From Armillaria gallica (lineage: Eukaryota > Basidiomycota > Agaricomycetes > Agaricales > Physalacriaceae), in contig JBANDB010000014.1 in NCBI GenBank assembly GCA_037576215.1, positions 124,001-188,000 on the forward strand: DNA of 64,000 nucleotides. Reading direction: 5' to 3'. The notes under the pieces are model-generated. The model was not told the origin of the DNA. It was given only the letters and a program-made list of their open reading frames with translations, and searched no databases. Position numbers and translations under genes: made by a program. Each line of letters opens with the position of its first letter. Position 1 is the stretch's first letter. Below are positions 32,998 through 44,581 of this stretch, one piece after another.

Positions 32998-33486
32998 ATG
33001 GAGAGCTGGAGAGAGGATAGGGGGAAGTAGGACGGGAGGAAGGCAGAAGATATAGTTCGAAGAAGTAATTTTTGAATTCGAAAAATTAGCAAAGTACTGT
33101 GAAAAGCAACCAAGAAGCAACAGCTTATTGTCCATTGTCCGTTGTTCAGGAGCATAATGCCCATTTTCGGATGCACAGTCAAGGGGTACCCTAACGTTGT
33201 TATGTCAAATCACAGTCAAAGAAGAGATTCAAGTGTTCTTGAGGTCAGCGCAGTATTGAACGTCGCGGACCGCCGTTAAGTCTGAGAATGGAAATTGCCG
33301 ACGGTTGCCCGATTGTCACGTGGCCAGTTTGGACAACTCTGTTTGTGCATGTTGTTCGCCTGCCACCGACTCGTTGTTGTCGACGACATTCTGCGCGCTA
33401 TTTTGCCCTTCGTTCCCCCGTTCTAGTCAGTGGAGCGTGCGCCGAGCAGTCCAAGCTGTCGCTTTGCATGGTTGTCGGTTCTTGTT

Positions 33487-36400
33487 ATGGCCCACCGTCG
33501 TCCTTCGCCTCAGACAGTGAACGAGTCCTCGGCAAGTTCACCCCCTCTGGCGCGCAAAAAGTACCCTCTGCGACTTTCTCCCGGCTCCCGGAGGCGAAAC
33601 AACAATTTGCATTTGGACCCATCCGTTGGATATAGGCCGTTGCGTGGTTCGACATCATCCACAGAGTCACGTCCTGTTTTGGTTCCTTTGCAGCCCAATC
33701 TTCGCCGCCTCCCTTCTCGTGTATTCACGAATCAAAAGGGCGCCCTAGAAATGCATATCGGGAGACAAGCAGACCCTTGTGTTGGTTCGAAACGTAAACG
33801 CGTCGCGGGCAGCAATGAAAACGCGCAAAACAGCGGCCGTCCGACGCGTGGCTTGGGAGTGCGGAAGAGGCTTAGGAGCAGCTATGAACGTCGAAGGGAG
33901 TTTATCAGCGATGAGAGCGATGCTAGCTCTATGGATATCGACAGCGCCGCCCCATGGTCCATATCACGTAATTCAGATTCCGAAAGCGGCGAAGAAGAGC
34001 AGATTGATGAAGTTGACGAAGAGAGTGAGGAGTCCAGTATGTGTGCTGTATCTGTTAGCCAAGAAGGCCGTAGACTCATTTTGACCTATCTAGCCGATGA
34101 CCACCTTATCAATTCTGCACCACCTAACCAACTACTTCGCCTTCGCAAAGACGAACTCGTGCGGTTATATGCCCTCACTGGCCTATCTGAAGATGCAGAA
34201 CAACTGACCAAATCGGACATTGTCGACGCTATCATTGCGGCTCGAGATGACATTGCATCGTTACCTCCATCCTCTCCTCCCGGGCAAGGCAATTCAAGCG
34301 ACTATTCATCCGACGAGGGCAATGTCGCTGAAAATGAAACGGATGATGCCCGGGGACTACCTTATGTCCCCATCGGGAATCTTCGTCGTCGCGCTACGAC
34401 AAACGACTTAGGAAAGACTCGAGGCAGACCCGTCAAGGGTAGAAGTTTGTCCATGGGAACTTTTCACGGGGACGTTGCAGTTAACACTGCAGCGTCGCAT
34501 ACGTACAGAAGAAATTCTAGAAAAGGTAGTGGTGGATCTTCCGGAAGTAATGCGACTCGGTGAGAAGATCATAAACCCTTTTACAGCGTCTCTGATAGTC
34601 TATTAGTAGGCGCACTGCCTCAACTCGTTCATCGCCGCTTGCGTCCACGTCCTCGTCTGTGCAGACCCCTCCCGTGACTCGTCTGCGCTCACGAAAAGTT
34701 TCCACTGAAGCTGCACCACAAGCTTCGGCCTCAATACCATCGCCAGTCCGGACTCACAGGTCAAGTAAAGGGAAGGGCAAGCAGGTTGAATTCGACGCCC
34801 AGCCATCACAACCGCTCAAGTCGCATACGTCATTGGAAGAAGAAAGTGATCTAACTGAACTAGAGGATCTAGAATCTTCTTTGAGTACCCGCCCTGAACC
34901 TAGTCCTCGTCGGTTGAGAAGCAGGGACAAGGAGAGGGAGCGTGAGAAAGATGCAGGAACCCAGGATGCACGGAGAGTGACTCCTATGCGCCAGGCGAAG
35001 GGACGGATCGCAAGTCTAAAAGAGTCCGAAACTGAGGAGGGGGAGGGGGAGGAGGAGGAGGAGGAGGAGGAGGAGGAGGAGGAGGAGGAGGAGGAAGATG
35101 AGAACGCGATCCCAGATATCAGTGTGAGCGATGATGATGACGATGCAGAGACGGAAGAAGTGGATGAGCTCATCTCCACCGCCTCTCCCTCACCCGCACC
35201 ATCTTACAGACGAAGGACGCCTTTACGGCGTCGACTTCGCTCCAGACCTGGACGCGAGGGTACTGCCAGCGATGGAGACGACGAGGACGAGGACGACGCT
35301 GAGGGAGAAGAGGATATTGATGAGGCGGAAGAGGACGCTGATGAAGAATCGGGTGCTGAGGAGGAAGGAGAGGAGGATGCCGAAGGTGAAGATGACGATG
35401 AAATCACCATCGCTGTTGAGCCCCGAAGATTACGCAATGGGAAGATTGTAGGCGAGGAAGAGGAAGAGGAGGAGGAAGAGGAGGACATGGATGTTGATTC
35501 TTTGGTAGAAGATAATGAGGATCAGGACATTGATGTCGAAGACATCGATATAGATGCTGAAGGCGACACCGATGAAGAAGAGGGAGAATCAGAGGGCGGT
35601 GAGGACGGCGATGAGGAAGATGATGACGGTATTCCTCTTGTTATGACATCCTACATGACGAGTTCTAACTTTCTTCTTAGTCGATCTTACCGTTGCTACA
35701 ACAAAGACCCTTGTCCGTTTGCGGAGAAACGACCTCGTTCGCCTATGTGAAGTCCGCGACTTAGAGCCTGTAGGTACTAAACCTCAGCTTGCGGAAGCAC
35801 TCCTCCAATGGCGGGATAAGCAATCGATCTCATCGAGGTCTTCCTCTGGTACCGTGCGCCCACCGTCCACCATCAAACGGCGGCGACGTAGGCTCAATAG
35901 TTCTGACACCGTCTCCTCGCCCGTTCTCCTTCACTCTGAGCGTGTCCATACAGACGAGCCGCGTACTCCGCAGGTGTCCCAAGAGCCCGAACTGGAGTTG
36001 GACCTTGGTACACTCGGCTTGGAGGACCGGGAGATTCCTCCTGAAAAGCTACAGAAATTGGAGAAGATTGGCAGCGGCGGGTTCAAGGATGTTTTCATAG
36101 GTAAATTCAAGGGTAGGAGAATCGCTATATCAGAATTCCGAGGACAGCTCACTGCCAGTAAGTTGTCAGCTATGGGTTTTCTGTGATGTACTGATCTTGT
36201 GCTAGTGGATATCAAGGAACTGAAATTGCTTGGAGGCTTTGACCATCCGAACATAGTTCGTTTTGTATGTTATTTGTCATGCTACTGTGCATCATATGCT
36301 GATTTCTATCGACAGCTTGGTGTCAGCGTTCCCGAGAATACCAAAGAGGTTCCGGTTATGATGATTAGCGAGCTTTGTTCGAACGGTGATCTATTTGATT

Positions 36401-37114
36401 ATATTCGTAACGTCCACCCACCCTCCTTGCATAAAGTTGTAAGTGTTGTGTTGTTCTCATATTTGACCCAGTCATTGAATATGTCCGTTAGTTGGTTATG
36501 ATGTTAGACATCGCGCGGGGTCTAGAGTATCTCCATCTCAGAAAGCCGTCTGTCATCCATCGGGACTGCAAATCTTCGAACATTCTCATCACATCGAAAG
36601 GGATTGCTAAAATCGCCGACTTTGGTCTGGCCAAGGTCAAGCAATCTACTCGATCCATGGTTCGGAGCCTAGTCGGCACGGTCAATTGGCAGGCTCCAGA
36701 GCTATGGCATGCCCATCCCAAGTACAATCATAAAGTTGACGTCTTTTCTTGTGCTATGGTGTATTGGGAGATGCTCCAATGGCATCAGCCGGCCAAGAAG
36801 TTCCCTTGGGAGGTATTCATCGCTTTCATCTACGCGGTTTCTACCTATACTGAATGTATCACTTAGGGCATGAACGAACATGCAATCTACGAGATCGTAG
36901 GAACAAAACGCCAACGGTATGTTTTACGATGTTGCTTTGTTAGGTCTTTAGCTAACGATGCACTCAATGTAGTCCTTCGATATCCGGTCTTCGAAAACAG
37001 TGGTGTCCTGATGTCGTCGATCTCATCGAACGCATGTGGGCCCACGAACACGAGAAACGCCCAACCATGTCTGAAGTCGTTTCGGAACTCGAAGACATGG
37101 TTAAGCGATGGTAG
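33487..37114 (+). CDS. Two-SAP-domain protein with C-terminal TKL-type kinase, 1088 aa
   Basis: Exons 33487-34559, 34607-35628, 35681-36157, 36206-36264, 36316-36438, 36492-36812, 36867-36916 and 36973-37114. A SAP-like motif ([19 protein letters not shown]) starts at about residue 215; residues 390-690 are highly acidic with a poly-Glu tract; a second SAP motif ([20 protein letters not shown]) lies near 709-745. The kinase domain (about 820-1085) has [28 protein letters not shown] (catalytic loop), IADFGLAKV (DFG), GTVNWQAPE and [13 protein letters not shown]. The beta-3 position normally holding the VAIK lysine reads [10 protein letters not shown], with Ser849 at the lysine site. SAP motifs bind AT-rich DNA, so a chromatin role is inferred. 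The ATG at 33487 is the first in frame. Confidence 0.88.
35034..35096 (+). repeat. GGA trinucleotide tract encoding poly-Glu
   Basis: An almost pure (GGA/GAG)n microsatellite inside exon 2 of the SAP-domain kinase gene. It encodes an unbroken glutamate run and is likely length-polymorphic. Confidence 0.9.
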
Positions 37115-37487
37115 CATATAGACATTCGACATCTTTCCAACTTTGCAACAATGGGTTATTCTCCTCAAACACCCGTGGTGACCCGTAGATTACGTACGAA
37201 TTCATCGCCAAGGCTCTCTTTATACTTCACTTTACAACTCTCGCATCTATTGCTCCAATGTTCAATATCACACTTGCATTTGTATCTTAGTCTACGACAG
37301 AATCAAACCCCGAAAAGTCATATACCCCCTGTTCTGATACATAGCTCGGTTTCATTTGCAGGCAAGCTGCTGCCAGTAAGCGCTCATATCCTAAGCCGGA
37401 AGATAATGAATCTCAAGCCTGTGCGGATGTGAACTTATTAGATCAGTTGCGACGTATGATACAAACAGTAAGTAATGCTAAAGAAAA
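37115..37487. other. Intergenic region between convergent genes
   Basis: About 370 bp between the kinase gene and the URI-like gene, which converge. It contains a short open stretch (37365-37480) without recognisable features; probably UTR sequence. Confidence 0.5.
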
Positions 37488-39488
37488 CTACGATCTCTCC
37501 GCCATGAATCTCGATACTTTCTTGGGGGGGTTGCGTTCTGCAACCGGTTGATTTCCCGATGGATTGGCTTCTTTCACCATAGAAGACACAGGCACTACAG
37601 TAGGTGGTCTTTGAGGACGAGATGGCTCTCTCCTCTGAGGCTGAGATGACTCCCTTACTGCAGACGACATCACTGTGGGACGCGATGTCGGTGCTGTTTG
37701 AGGCTGTGGGAAAGAAGGCGATTCGACAATCATGGACATCACGTCTCCTGCAGGGAAAGACGACGAGTCCGAAGGAAGGGCATTCGTAGCAGCAGGTGGG
37801 AGCTTGGGTGACGACCTCTGTACCTTCGATACAGGCGTGGATGAATCACTTTGAGACGAAGGCGTGGCCGGCCGCCCAGCCTTGAACTTTGACGATTTCG
37901 TCTTTGCTGGTAGTGGGGGCAGGTTTTCGGGGAGGATGGAGCCTTTCGTACTGCTACCCTGGGTCTTACTCGGTCCGACATTGTACGCTTCCCCCTTCTC
38001 AAGGAGCCGGATGATTTCCTGGACTGCTTCGTTGTCCCCCTCGCTGTCGCTCTCCGCTCCTCCCACGAGCCGGTTGTCCGAGTCGAGCTTGCCTATGCGG
38101 ACGGCGTTGCGTAGGGTCTCTGCGCCTGACACAGGGAGGACGGCAGCGCCAAGCGATTGAGACGCAGGAGATGATGATGATGAGGAGGAAGAAGCGCCGT
38201 AGGAGGATGCGAGTCGTTCGGACTTGAAATGTGATAATGGTGTTTTCTTCCTGGGTGCAGAACTGCTTGGTTGTTCCTGCTAAATATTATGATTTCAATG
38301 AACAACGGTAAAAATGACAAACTTGGCCTTACATCCTCGTCTTCTTCGTGTGTATGTGACCGCATGGCCAGAGAGACGTCGCGGCCAATGGTCTGTCGTT
38401 TCTTGTGGTACTCCAAGGCAATCTCGCGTTGGTGCTGGGCATAATCCATATCGAAACCTTCTTCCACTTCTTCGTCTCCATCAGAAGGATTATCCGATGA
38501 CGACCCGCCTTCAGATAGCGGAGGCTCAGATTCGTCATCAGAGTCAGCCAGAATTTGGGGCGGCTCTGGAGGTGGGTTTGACTGGCCGGGCGCTCGCTCG
38601 ACCACTGACATCTTCATGGGGAGAGTGCTGTCATTCAATTTTGAAAGCAGTGTGGGTCGTTTGGCCGAGGTCAGTCTTCCTTGAGCCACGTCGCCCCATT
38701 CATGCATCGGTTCCGCCTCCTCCTCGTCCTCCTCTTTCTCGGGTTCAGCAAACGTAACTGTCTTTTGAGGACCTTTCTTCGCCTTCGCCTTTTCCTTCTT
38801 CAAATCTTCCGCCTCTCTCTCCATCTTCTCTTTTGCTTCCTTCTCCCTGGCTTCGGCCATGTTACGCAGCAGCGCTTTCCCCATCTTCTTCTGCATTTCT
38901 CGCGTTTGTGCAAAATCCTTAACCCCTTCACGGCTGGCTTCCTTCATGTTCTGAAGAGTCTCACGCCTCCGTTCTGTTGCTACCTCCTTCGTTTTTCGTT
39001 CCAACATTTCCTCCTCCGTCTCTAGCATATCCAATATCCGATCCCGTTCGCGTTTCCGGACTTCAAGTTCTCTGGGAGACAGTGAGGATAGTGGAATGAG
39101 ATCGGGTTCAGCTAACGGTACATCCGAAGATGATCCAACCTCGAGATCAGGCTCGTTGATATCGATAATGGGGAGGCCTTCTTCATTTAGGTGCGGCTGT
39201 ATAACTGTTCATTAGCAGCTATTTCGCTCTATCCAGCGTGAACATACCTCACCCCCACTGTTTGCATTCAAGGTATCTTTTGCGGCATCCACGGCTCCTG
39301 AGAACTCAGTCAGTTTCTCAGACAGACGTTGAAGGGCCTCCGGAGAGAGGTTTTTGTCGGCGCCGGGTTCGATAGCGTTGAAGAGAGCACGAAGAGCTGG
39401 GTACGAGTCAGTAGATTATAAAAATACGGACTGAAGATGTCATTAAACCTTCAGGGCCACCCTCGGCTAGATGACTGGAAGATGTCAT
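37488..39488 (-). CDS. URI/Bud27-like protein with DUF3835 region
   Basis: From a predicted ATG at 39488, exons join as MTSSSHLAEGGPE to ALRALFNAIEPGADKNLSPEA (acceptor about 39400), then the LSSLSPRELEVRKRERDRIL region, a long charged coiled coil (ERKTKEVATERRRETLQNMK onward), an acidic linker, and FDMDYAQHQREIALEYHKKRQ (about 38400-38450), the hallmark of the DUF3835 segment in fungal URI/Bud27 homologues. The C-terminal 220 residues (37488-38150) are Ser/Pro/Lys-rich and end RFMAERS. Bud27/URI is an unconventional prefoldin that helps assemble RNA polymerases and links to translation. The N-terminal prefoldin domain looks short here, so the start could be wrong. It is head-to-head with RPL14 (172 bp). 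Confidence 0.75.
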
Positions 39489-39660
39489 GGCAGTAGATAG
39501 TAGTAGAGCAGAGGAAGCGCGAATTGCACTGTAAAGCTGGAGTCCGGCCCGACTCTCCCGAAATCCAAGCACGTCCAAATACTTTGTTCCCACCCTCCTC
39601 AACGCCAACGAAAAATCTCGCCGTCGCCGTCGACATCATCAAGACCCAAAACTATCCGTC

Positions 39661-40315
39661 ATGTCGGTGAGTGAGGCATCCTTTCATGCTCTTAGGCCAG
39701 ACTATGTCACTTTGGGCGGAAAAGCGAAGTGGAAGAGGATGGATTGAAGGATTCCAACTTGGATGACGTTTGACGGAGGAGTGCATATGCTGATATTCTG
39801 TGTCCAGGAATCTAACTTCAAGCGTTTCGTCGAGGTGGGCCGTGGTGCGTTCAACAGTCTTGTATTGTGAACATATTTTTGACGATCCTGTTAGTGGTCC
39901 TACTCAAATCTGGCCCCAGCGCCGGTCAGGTTGCAGTCATTGTTGAAATAATTGACCACAACCGGGTGCGTTTTCTTTCCTCCATGAGCTTTATCACGAT
40001 GCTCATACGGCGCGTATCCAGGCAATAATCGATGGCCCTACCACCTCCGTTCCCCGCCAGGCTTTCCCCTACAAGCACCTCACCTTAACGCCCCACAAAC
40101 TCACCAAACTCCCCCGCGGTGCAGGATCAGGTGTCATCAAAAAGCAGCTCGAGAAGGAAGCTACCATCGCCAAGTGGGAGGGCAGCAAGTGGGCGACGAA
40201 GCGGGCAGCGCTCGAGCAGAGGCGGAAGCTCAATGACTTTGGACGGTTCGAGGTGCAGCTGTTGAAGAAGCAGAGACGGGATCTCGTCAGGAAGGCTCTG
40301 GCGAAGAAGGCATAG
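39661..40315 (+). CDS. RPL14: 60S ribosomal protein L14 (eL14)
   Basis: Exons 39661-39666, 39808-39844, 39895-39965 and 40022-40315 give 135 aa, the normal length for eL14. The sequence reads ESNFKRFVEVGRVVLLKSG, then a KOW-like turn (GQVAVIVEIIDHNRAIIDGP), QAFPYKHLTLTPHKLTKLPR and a lysine/arginine-rich tail LVRKALAKKA. The first exon holds only ATG TCG, followed by a 141-nt intron, an arrangement common in fungal ribosomal protein genes. It is a structural component of the large ribosomal subunit. The start codon is preceded by CATCATCAAGACCCAAAACTATCCGTC, and the upstream region is shared with the URI-like gene. Confidence 0.96.
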
Positions 40316-40709
40316 ACGTCGGATTGTATGATTTATACATCCATGCTTTTATCTATGCTCATACTGTGCGCTTCAATGCTATCTTTTGAGTTAGGCATGA
40401 TTTCGGCCACTCGTAAAAGAAGATTTGATCGTGACAGCAGATGCGGAGGGTAATGTCTGCTCATCGGTGCTATCATTATCCACCCACCAAGGAACATTTT
40501 CGCTAGCAAAAAAATTATGAGATCTCCAAGGTACTTGAGCCTGCGTTGGTGCCAACACGCTTCTAGATACTTTGTACACGCAATCCCGAATGTGAGATAT
40601 CCGCGAATGGTCATGTTGTTTCCAGTGTATCCTATGTTACATTACGAGGAAGGTAAATAGCCATACAGCTCTAAGTAGTGTAGTATACATGCATGATGTA
40701 TGGATATGA
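40316..40709. other. Intergenic region between convergent RPL14 and PNO1
   Basis: About 390 bp; no gene identified. A 93-residue minus-strand ORF lies here but has no motif and is probably fortuitous. Confidence 0.55.
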
Positions 40710-41714
40710 TCACAGTGCTCGTTGTCGCATGCGGCTGCTAACCGTCCTCAAGCCAGCATACACCTTTCCGGGTGGAGATCCCAGAATAAGCGAGACGATA
40801 GCGTCCCGAGCAACTTTGATATTTTGAAAGGATCCCATGATGTGTATTTTTCTACCAGATGCGAATGAATTGAGCTTGACCAAAAGTACGCAGAGAAAAT
40901 ACGTACGTGTCTGCTAGAACTATACGTGTTCTGCTAGCGTTTTCGATTGTGAATTTTGTTTTGCCGTCTTGGCCCGCGATTCGGCCTGCAGGATGAAAAG
41001 ATGAGTAAAACATAATTGTAATTGGGCGAAATCCTCACCAATGGCTCGTGAGAGATGGTCTCCGTGTAAGGTTTTCACGTCCTTGATCTCAAATGAGTCA
41101 AGGTAGAGATCATCAAGACGAAGAAGAGCGATGGCATCCTACAGACGCATCAGCAGGACGAATGGTGGGGAATGGTGAGTACCCGTACATTAACATCAAA
41201 TCCTAGCGCGTAGGCTTTAATAAAGTCAGCGCCTTTCTGTATCGCACCAATATCCTTGGTATGTTTTGACGTCTGTAGTCGGGATGAAGGAGTATTCGAT
41301 AGAAAACCGGACCAAACTTACTCGTGCCTCGACACATCTACGTTGGACATTCATCCGCACCTGCAGCCCCAGAATCTCTGTAAGAGGCCCGAATATCAAT
41401 ACCCAATCCTTTTTGAGAGGCGTCATCCGGTGTGGCGGTATAGGTATCCGCCTCGTTTCCGACTTGAGTATCGTTCTATCGGCATTGGCAGGTAATGGCT
41501 CAAAAGTTGGTGCTGCTGTGGGTTGGGGTATCGTAACGGAGTCGACGTCAATCATCAGCTCGTCGTCATCCCCTGCACCTAGGACGGGCTGAGCGTCGGG
41601 CATATCCTGGTCGGCATCTGCATTTTTGGACGTTTTCTTGCCTAATTTTCGCCGGTTCTTTTTGGGTGCAGTCGAGGTAGATGAGGAAGGTTGTTGAGCG
41701 TGAGTTGCGACCAT
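40710..41714 (-). CDS. PNO1: Pre-rRNA-processing protein PNO1 (Dim2), KH-domain
   Basis: The ATG at 41714 begins MVATHAQQ. An N-terminal Lys-rich and acidic region is followed by [20 protein letters not shown] and [21 protein letters not shown], then, after introns, [32 protein letters not shown], the KH core [19 protein letters not shown] with [16 protein letters not shown], and the C-terminal [14 protein letters not shown]. These are diagnostic for PNO1/Dim2, the Nob1 partner needed for 20S-to-18S rRNA maturation in the 40S pathway. The second KH repeat keeps the GxxG-like loop in degenerate form, as usual. Exon borders at about 41290, 41230-41190 and 41040-40990 are approximate. Confidence 0.93.
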
Positions 41715-41915
41715 TGCAAGTGAGCCGTTTGGTTGAGTGTGTTCTAGTCCTTTCAACGTGCACTGATGGAAAAAAAATGGGCAGCTTGGCTTCAGTGTTG
41801 GATACAAACAAATGACGCATCACGGGACACGCGCGGCGATCTTCAGCTTTCGCGTTCAAACCTCTTACTTCCTTACTACCACCATCTACTCGTGCATCGG
41901 TTTCTGTAATATCGG

Positions 41916-44219
41916 ATGGCTCTATCTCGATATCTCGTCTACGCGATATCTTTCTCTTTGGCGTTCTTGACTTGCACTCTAGCGGCTGACCCTGCCTGGA
42001 ATGGGCATACTACGCCAGGGTCAACCGATATCACTGCCTTCACGCCTTTCTACATCCCGCCCGGCTCGAAAGCTTACGATTCATCATCTTCATTGGTTCT
42101 CTACCGCGGACACTGGACGGAGTCCTATCACGGCGACCATTATCGAGGGTCTACCCGAACAACGAATGACAAACATGCTGAAGTCACATTTTCGTTCACT
42201 GGTACCGGAATCGAATGGTTTGGGAATGTTGGCAGGTATCACGGCGCTCACTATGTCTACCTGGATGGGATAATAGTGCAACAGGTCGATTCTTGGAGCT
42301 CTGTGTCAAGGAAGGCTCAAAGGATATTTAGTGTATCCGGTCTCAAGCCTGGGAAGCACATCCTGAAGATCAAGAATACCGACCAAGAGCTTCATCCCGG
42401 TTCTCGTTCTGTTATGGATATCGACGCCTTCGTCGTTACTCAACAATCACTATCGTCATTGTCGGCTACACCACCTGTACAGCATAGTCTTCCCGCAACT
42501 TCATCTTTTCTCAACTTGATGGAAGAGGCACCAGCCAATCCACCCTGGAAGCTTATTCAAAAGGGCGAGACCGGAGTTAATGCTATGCAGCTGGCGGTAA
42601 TTTCTAATACGCACGCGATCATCATCGACAAAGTCGAACACAATCCTCTCGATGTCGACGGGCACCCCGCTTGGGGCGCACTATACAATCTCGATAATCA
42701 CTCTCTCAAACCTCTCCGCTTGAAGTCGAATTCTTTCTGCGCAGGTGGCACCTTCCTTCGTAATGGGCAACTGATCAACGTTGGCGGTAATCCAGTTGTC
42801 GTGGATCGTACTTCTGCCGCCGATTTTGGCGACACCAATGGACTGCAAGCTATTCGTCTTTTCGACCCTTGTGATCACGCGTCCGTCGATAAATGCGATA
42901 TCTACGAGGATCATTCCAAGATTCGAATTGCTAGTCCTCGATGGTACAATACCGTTATTCGCATTTCGGATGGATCCGCCATGATAATCGGAGGCTCGAA
43001 AAAAGGTGGATGGATCAATAACGCTACCGTGAATAATCCTACCTTTGAGTTTTGGCCTCCCAAATCGATACACGGATCGAAGGGCATGCCGATTCATTCC
43101 CCATTCCTTGTCGACACTCTCAATTCCAACTTATTTCCTATCGCGTTTTCACTCCCGGACGGCACAGTCTTCATAGCAGCTAATCGTGACGCCATGATTT
43201 ACGACTGGAAGACCAACACGGAACGGAGGCTTCCTCAGATTCCTAACGGCGTTCGAGTTACCTATCCCATGACTGGCACTGGCGTGCTTCTTCCTTTGTC
43301 AAGTGAGAATGACTATGCGCCGGAAGTTCTTCTGTGCGGTGGGTCCACCGTCGATGATCAGAAGGCTTCGTACGAAATCTCCTCGCAAAATCCTGCCTCT
43401 TCGCTGTGCTTCCGGATACTTCTTACGGACGAAGGGATCAGTAAAGGTTGGCAAGGCGAAACTATGCCTCAAGCTCGAACTATGGCAGATGCTGTACTTC
43501 TTCCTACAGGTCAGGTTGTCATTGTCAACGGCGCTGGTTCTGGGATAGCCGGCTACGGCAACACTAAGGACCAAGTCGGAGCTTCCAACGCCGATCACCC
43601 AGTCTTCGAATCCATCATATATGATCCCACCGCTGAATCTGGCAAGCGGTTTTCATCTACTGGCGTTACAAGTGACATTGCGCGGTTGTATCATAGTGTG
43701 GCTACATTGACGCCGTCCGGTGGTGTCATGATCGCAGGAAGCAATCCAAACCTGGACCGTAGCGATGTGAAGTATGGGACAGAGTACAGGGCAGAGTGGC
43801 TCCACCCACCTTACATGGATATGCCCAGACCGACCATTGACCGGATGCCGAAGCAGATACATTACGGGCAGAAGATACGCGTGTGTGTCACATTTGGAGA
43901 CACGGAACCTATTAGTATAAAGGGTACGTGCGTTCTACCTTTGCATATCTTTATGTTTCTTACTCCTGAAATTACAGTCGCGCTAATTGACTATGGATAT
44001 GTGACGCATGGAGTCCACGCAAACTCTCGGCTAGTGTATCTGGACGTAGTTATTGAGGGAAAATGCCTCGTTGTTACCGGACCCCCGACACCAGAGGTAT
44101 ATCCTCCGGGTCCTGGTTGGATGCATGTCCTAAATAATGGCGTTCCGAGCAAAGGCCTCAAGATTATGGTGGGCGATGGCAAGGATCCACATGTCGACAA
44201 AGAAGCGCTGGACCAGTGA
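41916..44219 (+). CDS. Glyoxal oxidase-like copper radical oxidase (AA5_1) with extra N-terminal domain
   Basis: A signal peptide covers residues 1-23 (...LAFLTCTLAA). Residues about 40-175 form an extra beta-rich domain with the FTGTGIEWFGNVG / YHGAHYVYLDG pattern seen in many fungal secreted or membrane proteins. Residues 205 onward are a glyoxal-oxidase propeller: the radical Cys in NSFCAGGTF (Cys275) and its Tyr partner in SPRWYNTV (Tyr344), the axial Tyr-His pair in ARLYHSV (Tyr592, His593), and the last copper His in YVTHGVHANSR. Spacing matches known GLOX, so the copper site looks intact. Such enzymes oxidise aldehydes and make H2O2 for peroxidases in wood decay. A 54-nt intron (about 43925-43978) is in frame with no stop; it has good splice sites and is probably removed. 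Confidence 0.9.
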   Translation: MALSRYLVYAISFSLAFLTCTLAADPAWNGHTTPGSTDITAFTPFYIPPGSKAYDSSSSLVLYRGHWTESYHGDHYRGSTRTTNDKHAEVTFSFTGTGIEWFGNVGRYHGAHYVYLDGIIVQQVDSWSSVSRKAQRIFSVSGLKPGKHILKIKNTDQELHPGSRSVMDIDAFVVTQQSLSSLSATPPVQHSLPATSSFLNLMEEAPANPPWKLIQKGETGVNAMQLAVISNTHAIIIDKVEHNPLDVDGHPAWGALYNLDNHSLKPLRLKSNSFCAGGTFLRNGQLINVGGNPVVVDRTSAADFGDTNGLQAIRLFDPCDHASVDKCDIYEDHSKIRIASPRWYNTVIRISDGSAMIIGGSKKGGWINNATVNNPTFEFWPPKSIHGSKGMPIHSPFLVDTLNSNLFPIAFSLPDGTVFIAANRDAMIYDWKTNTERRLPQIPNGVRVTYPMTGTGVLLPLSSENDYAPEVLLCGGSTVDDQKASYEISSQNPASSLCFRILLTDEGISKGWQGETMPQARTMADAVLLPTGQVVIVNGAGSGIAGYGNTKDQVGASNADHPVFESIIYDPTAESGKRFSSTGVTSDIARLYHSVATLTPSGGVMIAGSNPNLDRSDVKYGTEYRAEWLHPPYMDMPRPTIDRMPKQIHYGQKIRVCVTFGDTEPISIKGTCVLPLHIFMFLTPEITVALIDYGYVTHGVHANSRLVYLDVVIEGKCLVVTGPPTPEVYPPGPGWMHVLNNGVPSKGLKIMVGDGKDPHVDKEALDQ

Positions 44220-44581
44220 GTGGCTTGTTCTTTGTTTTTGGCATGTTCTTACGGGAATTTTTTGTAGCGTCTTGAAACACACAAAAGTCGTTTAGAATGC
44301 CGTCTCTTTCCTCTTCTGTTTTCATTCGCATTTCTAGTTTTTATTACCGTTCGATCTTTTTACGATACCATTTCGCATGCTATACCCTAACACTACAGTT
44401 TACCACCACCATGTATACCCTCTAATCCAACTAACCATGTAGTACGTAGTTTTCTAGTCGACTTTGAACCAATCAAAGGTAGTGTATTCCCAAATAGGTA
44501 GGAGTCGGCAATAAAAACTCATACCCCGCCTTCTACCTTCCGTTTCTGTCCTTTGCGTTCTCGTCGTACCGTGCGTTGTGC
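44220..44581. other. Intergenic region
   Basis: About 360 bp of T-rich 3' sequence of the glyoxal oxidase gene and the upstream region of the TRM2-like gene. No gene seen. Confidence 0.6.

Noticed and set aside
34754..35488. Long Ser-rich minus-strand ORFs opposite the kinase gene
   Set aside because: They are the antisense reading of the GAG/GAA-rich acidic tract; poly-Ser is the expected shadow of poly-Glu.
40333..40614. 93-residue minus-strand ORF after RPL14
   Set aside because: No motif, no splice context, lies in presumed 3' UTR sequence.
43925..43978. Insertion of 18 residues in the glyoxal oxidase just before its last copper ligand
   Set aside because: The segment has GTACGT and ACAG ends and a hydrophobic nonsense translation; it is most likely an in-frame intron.
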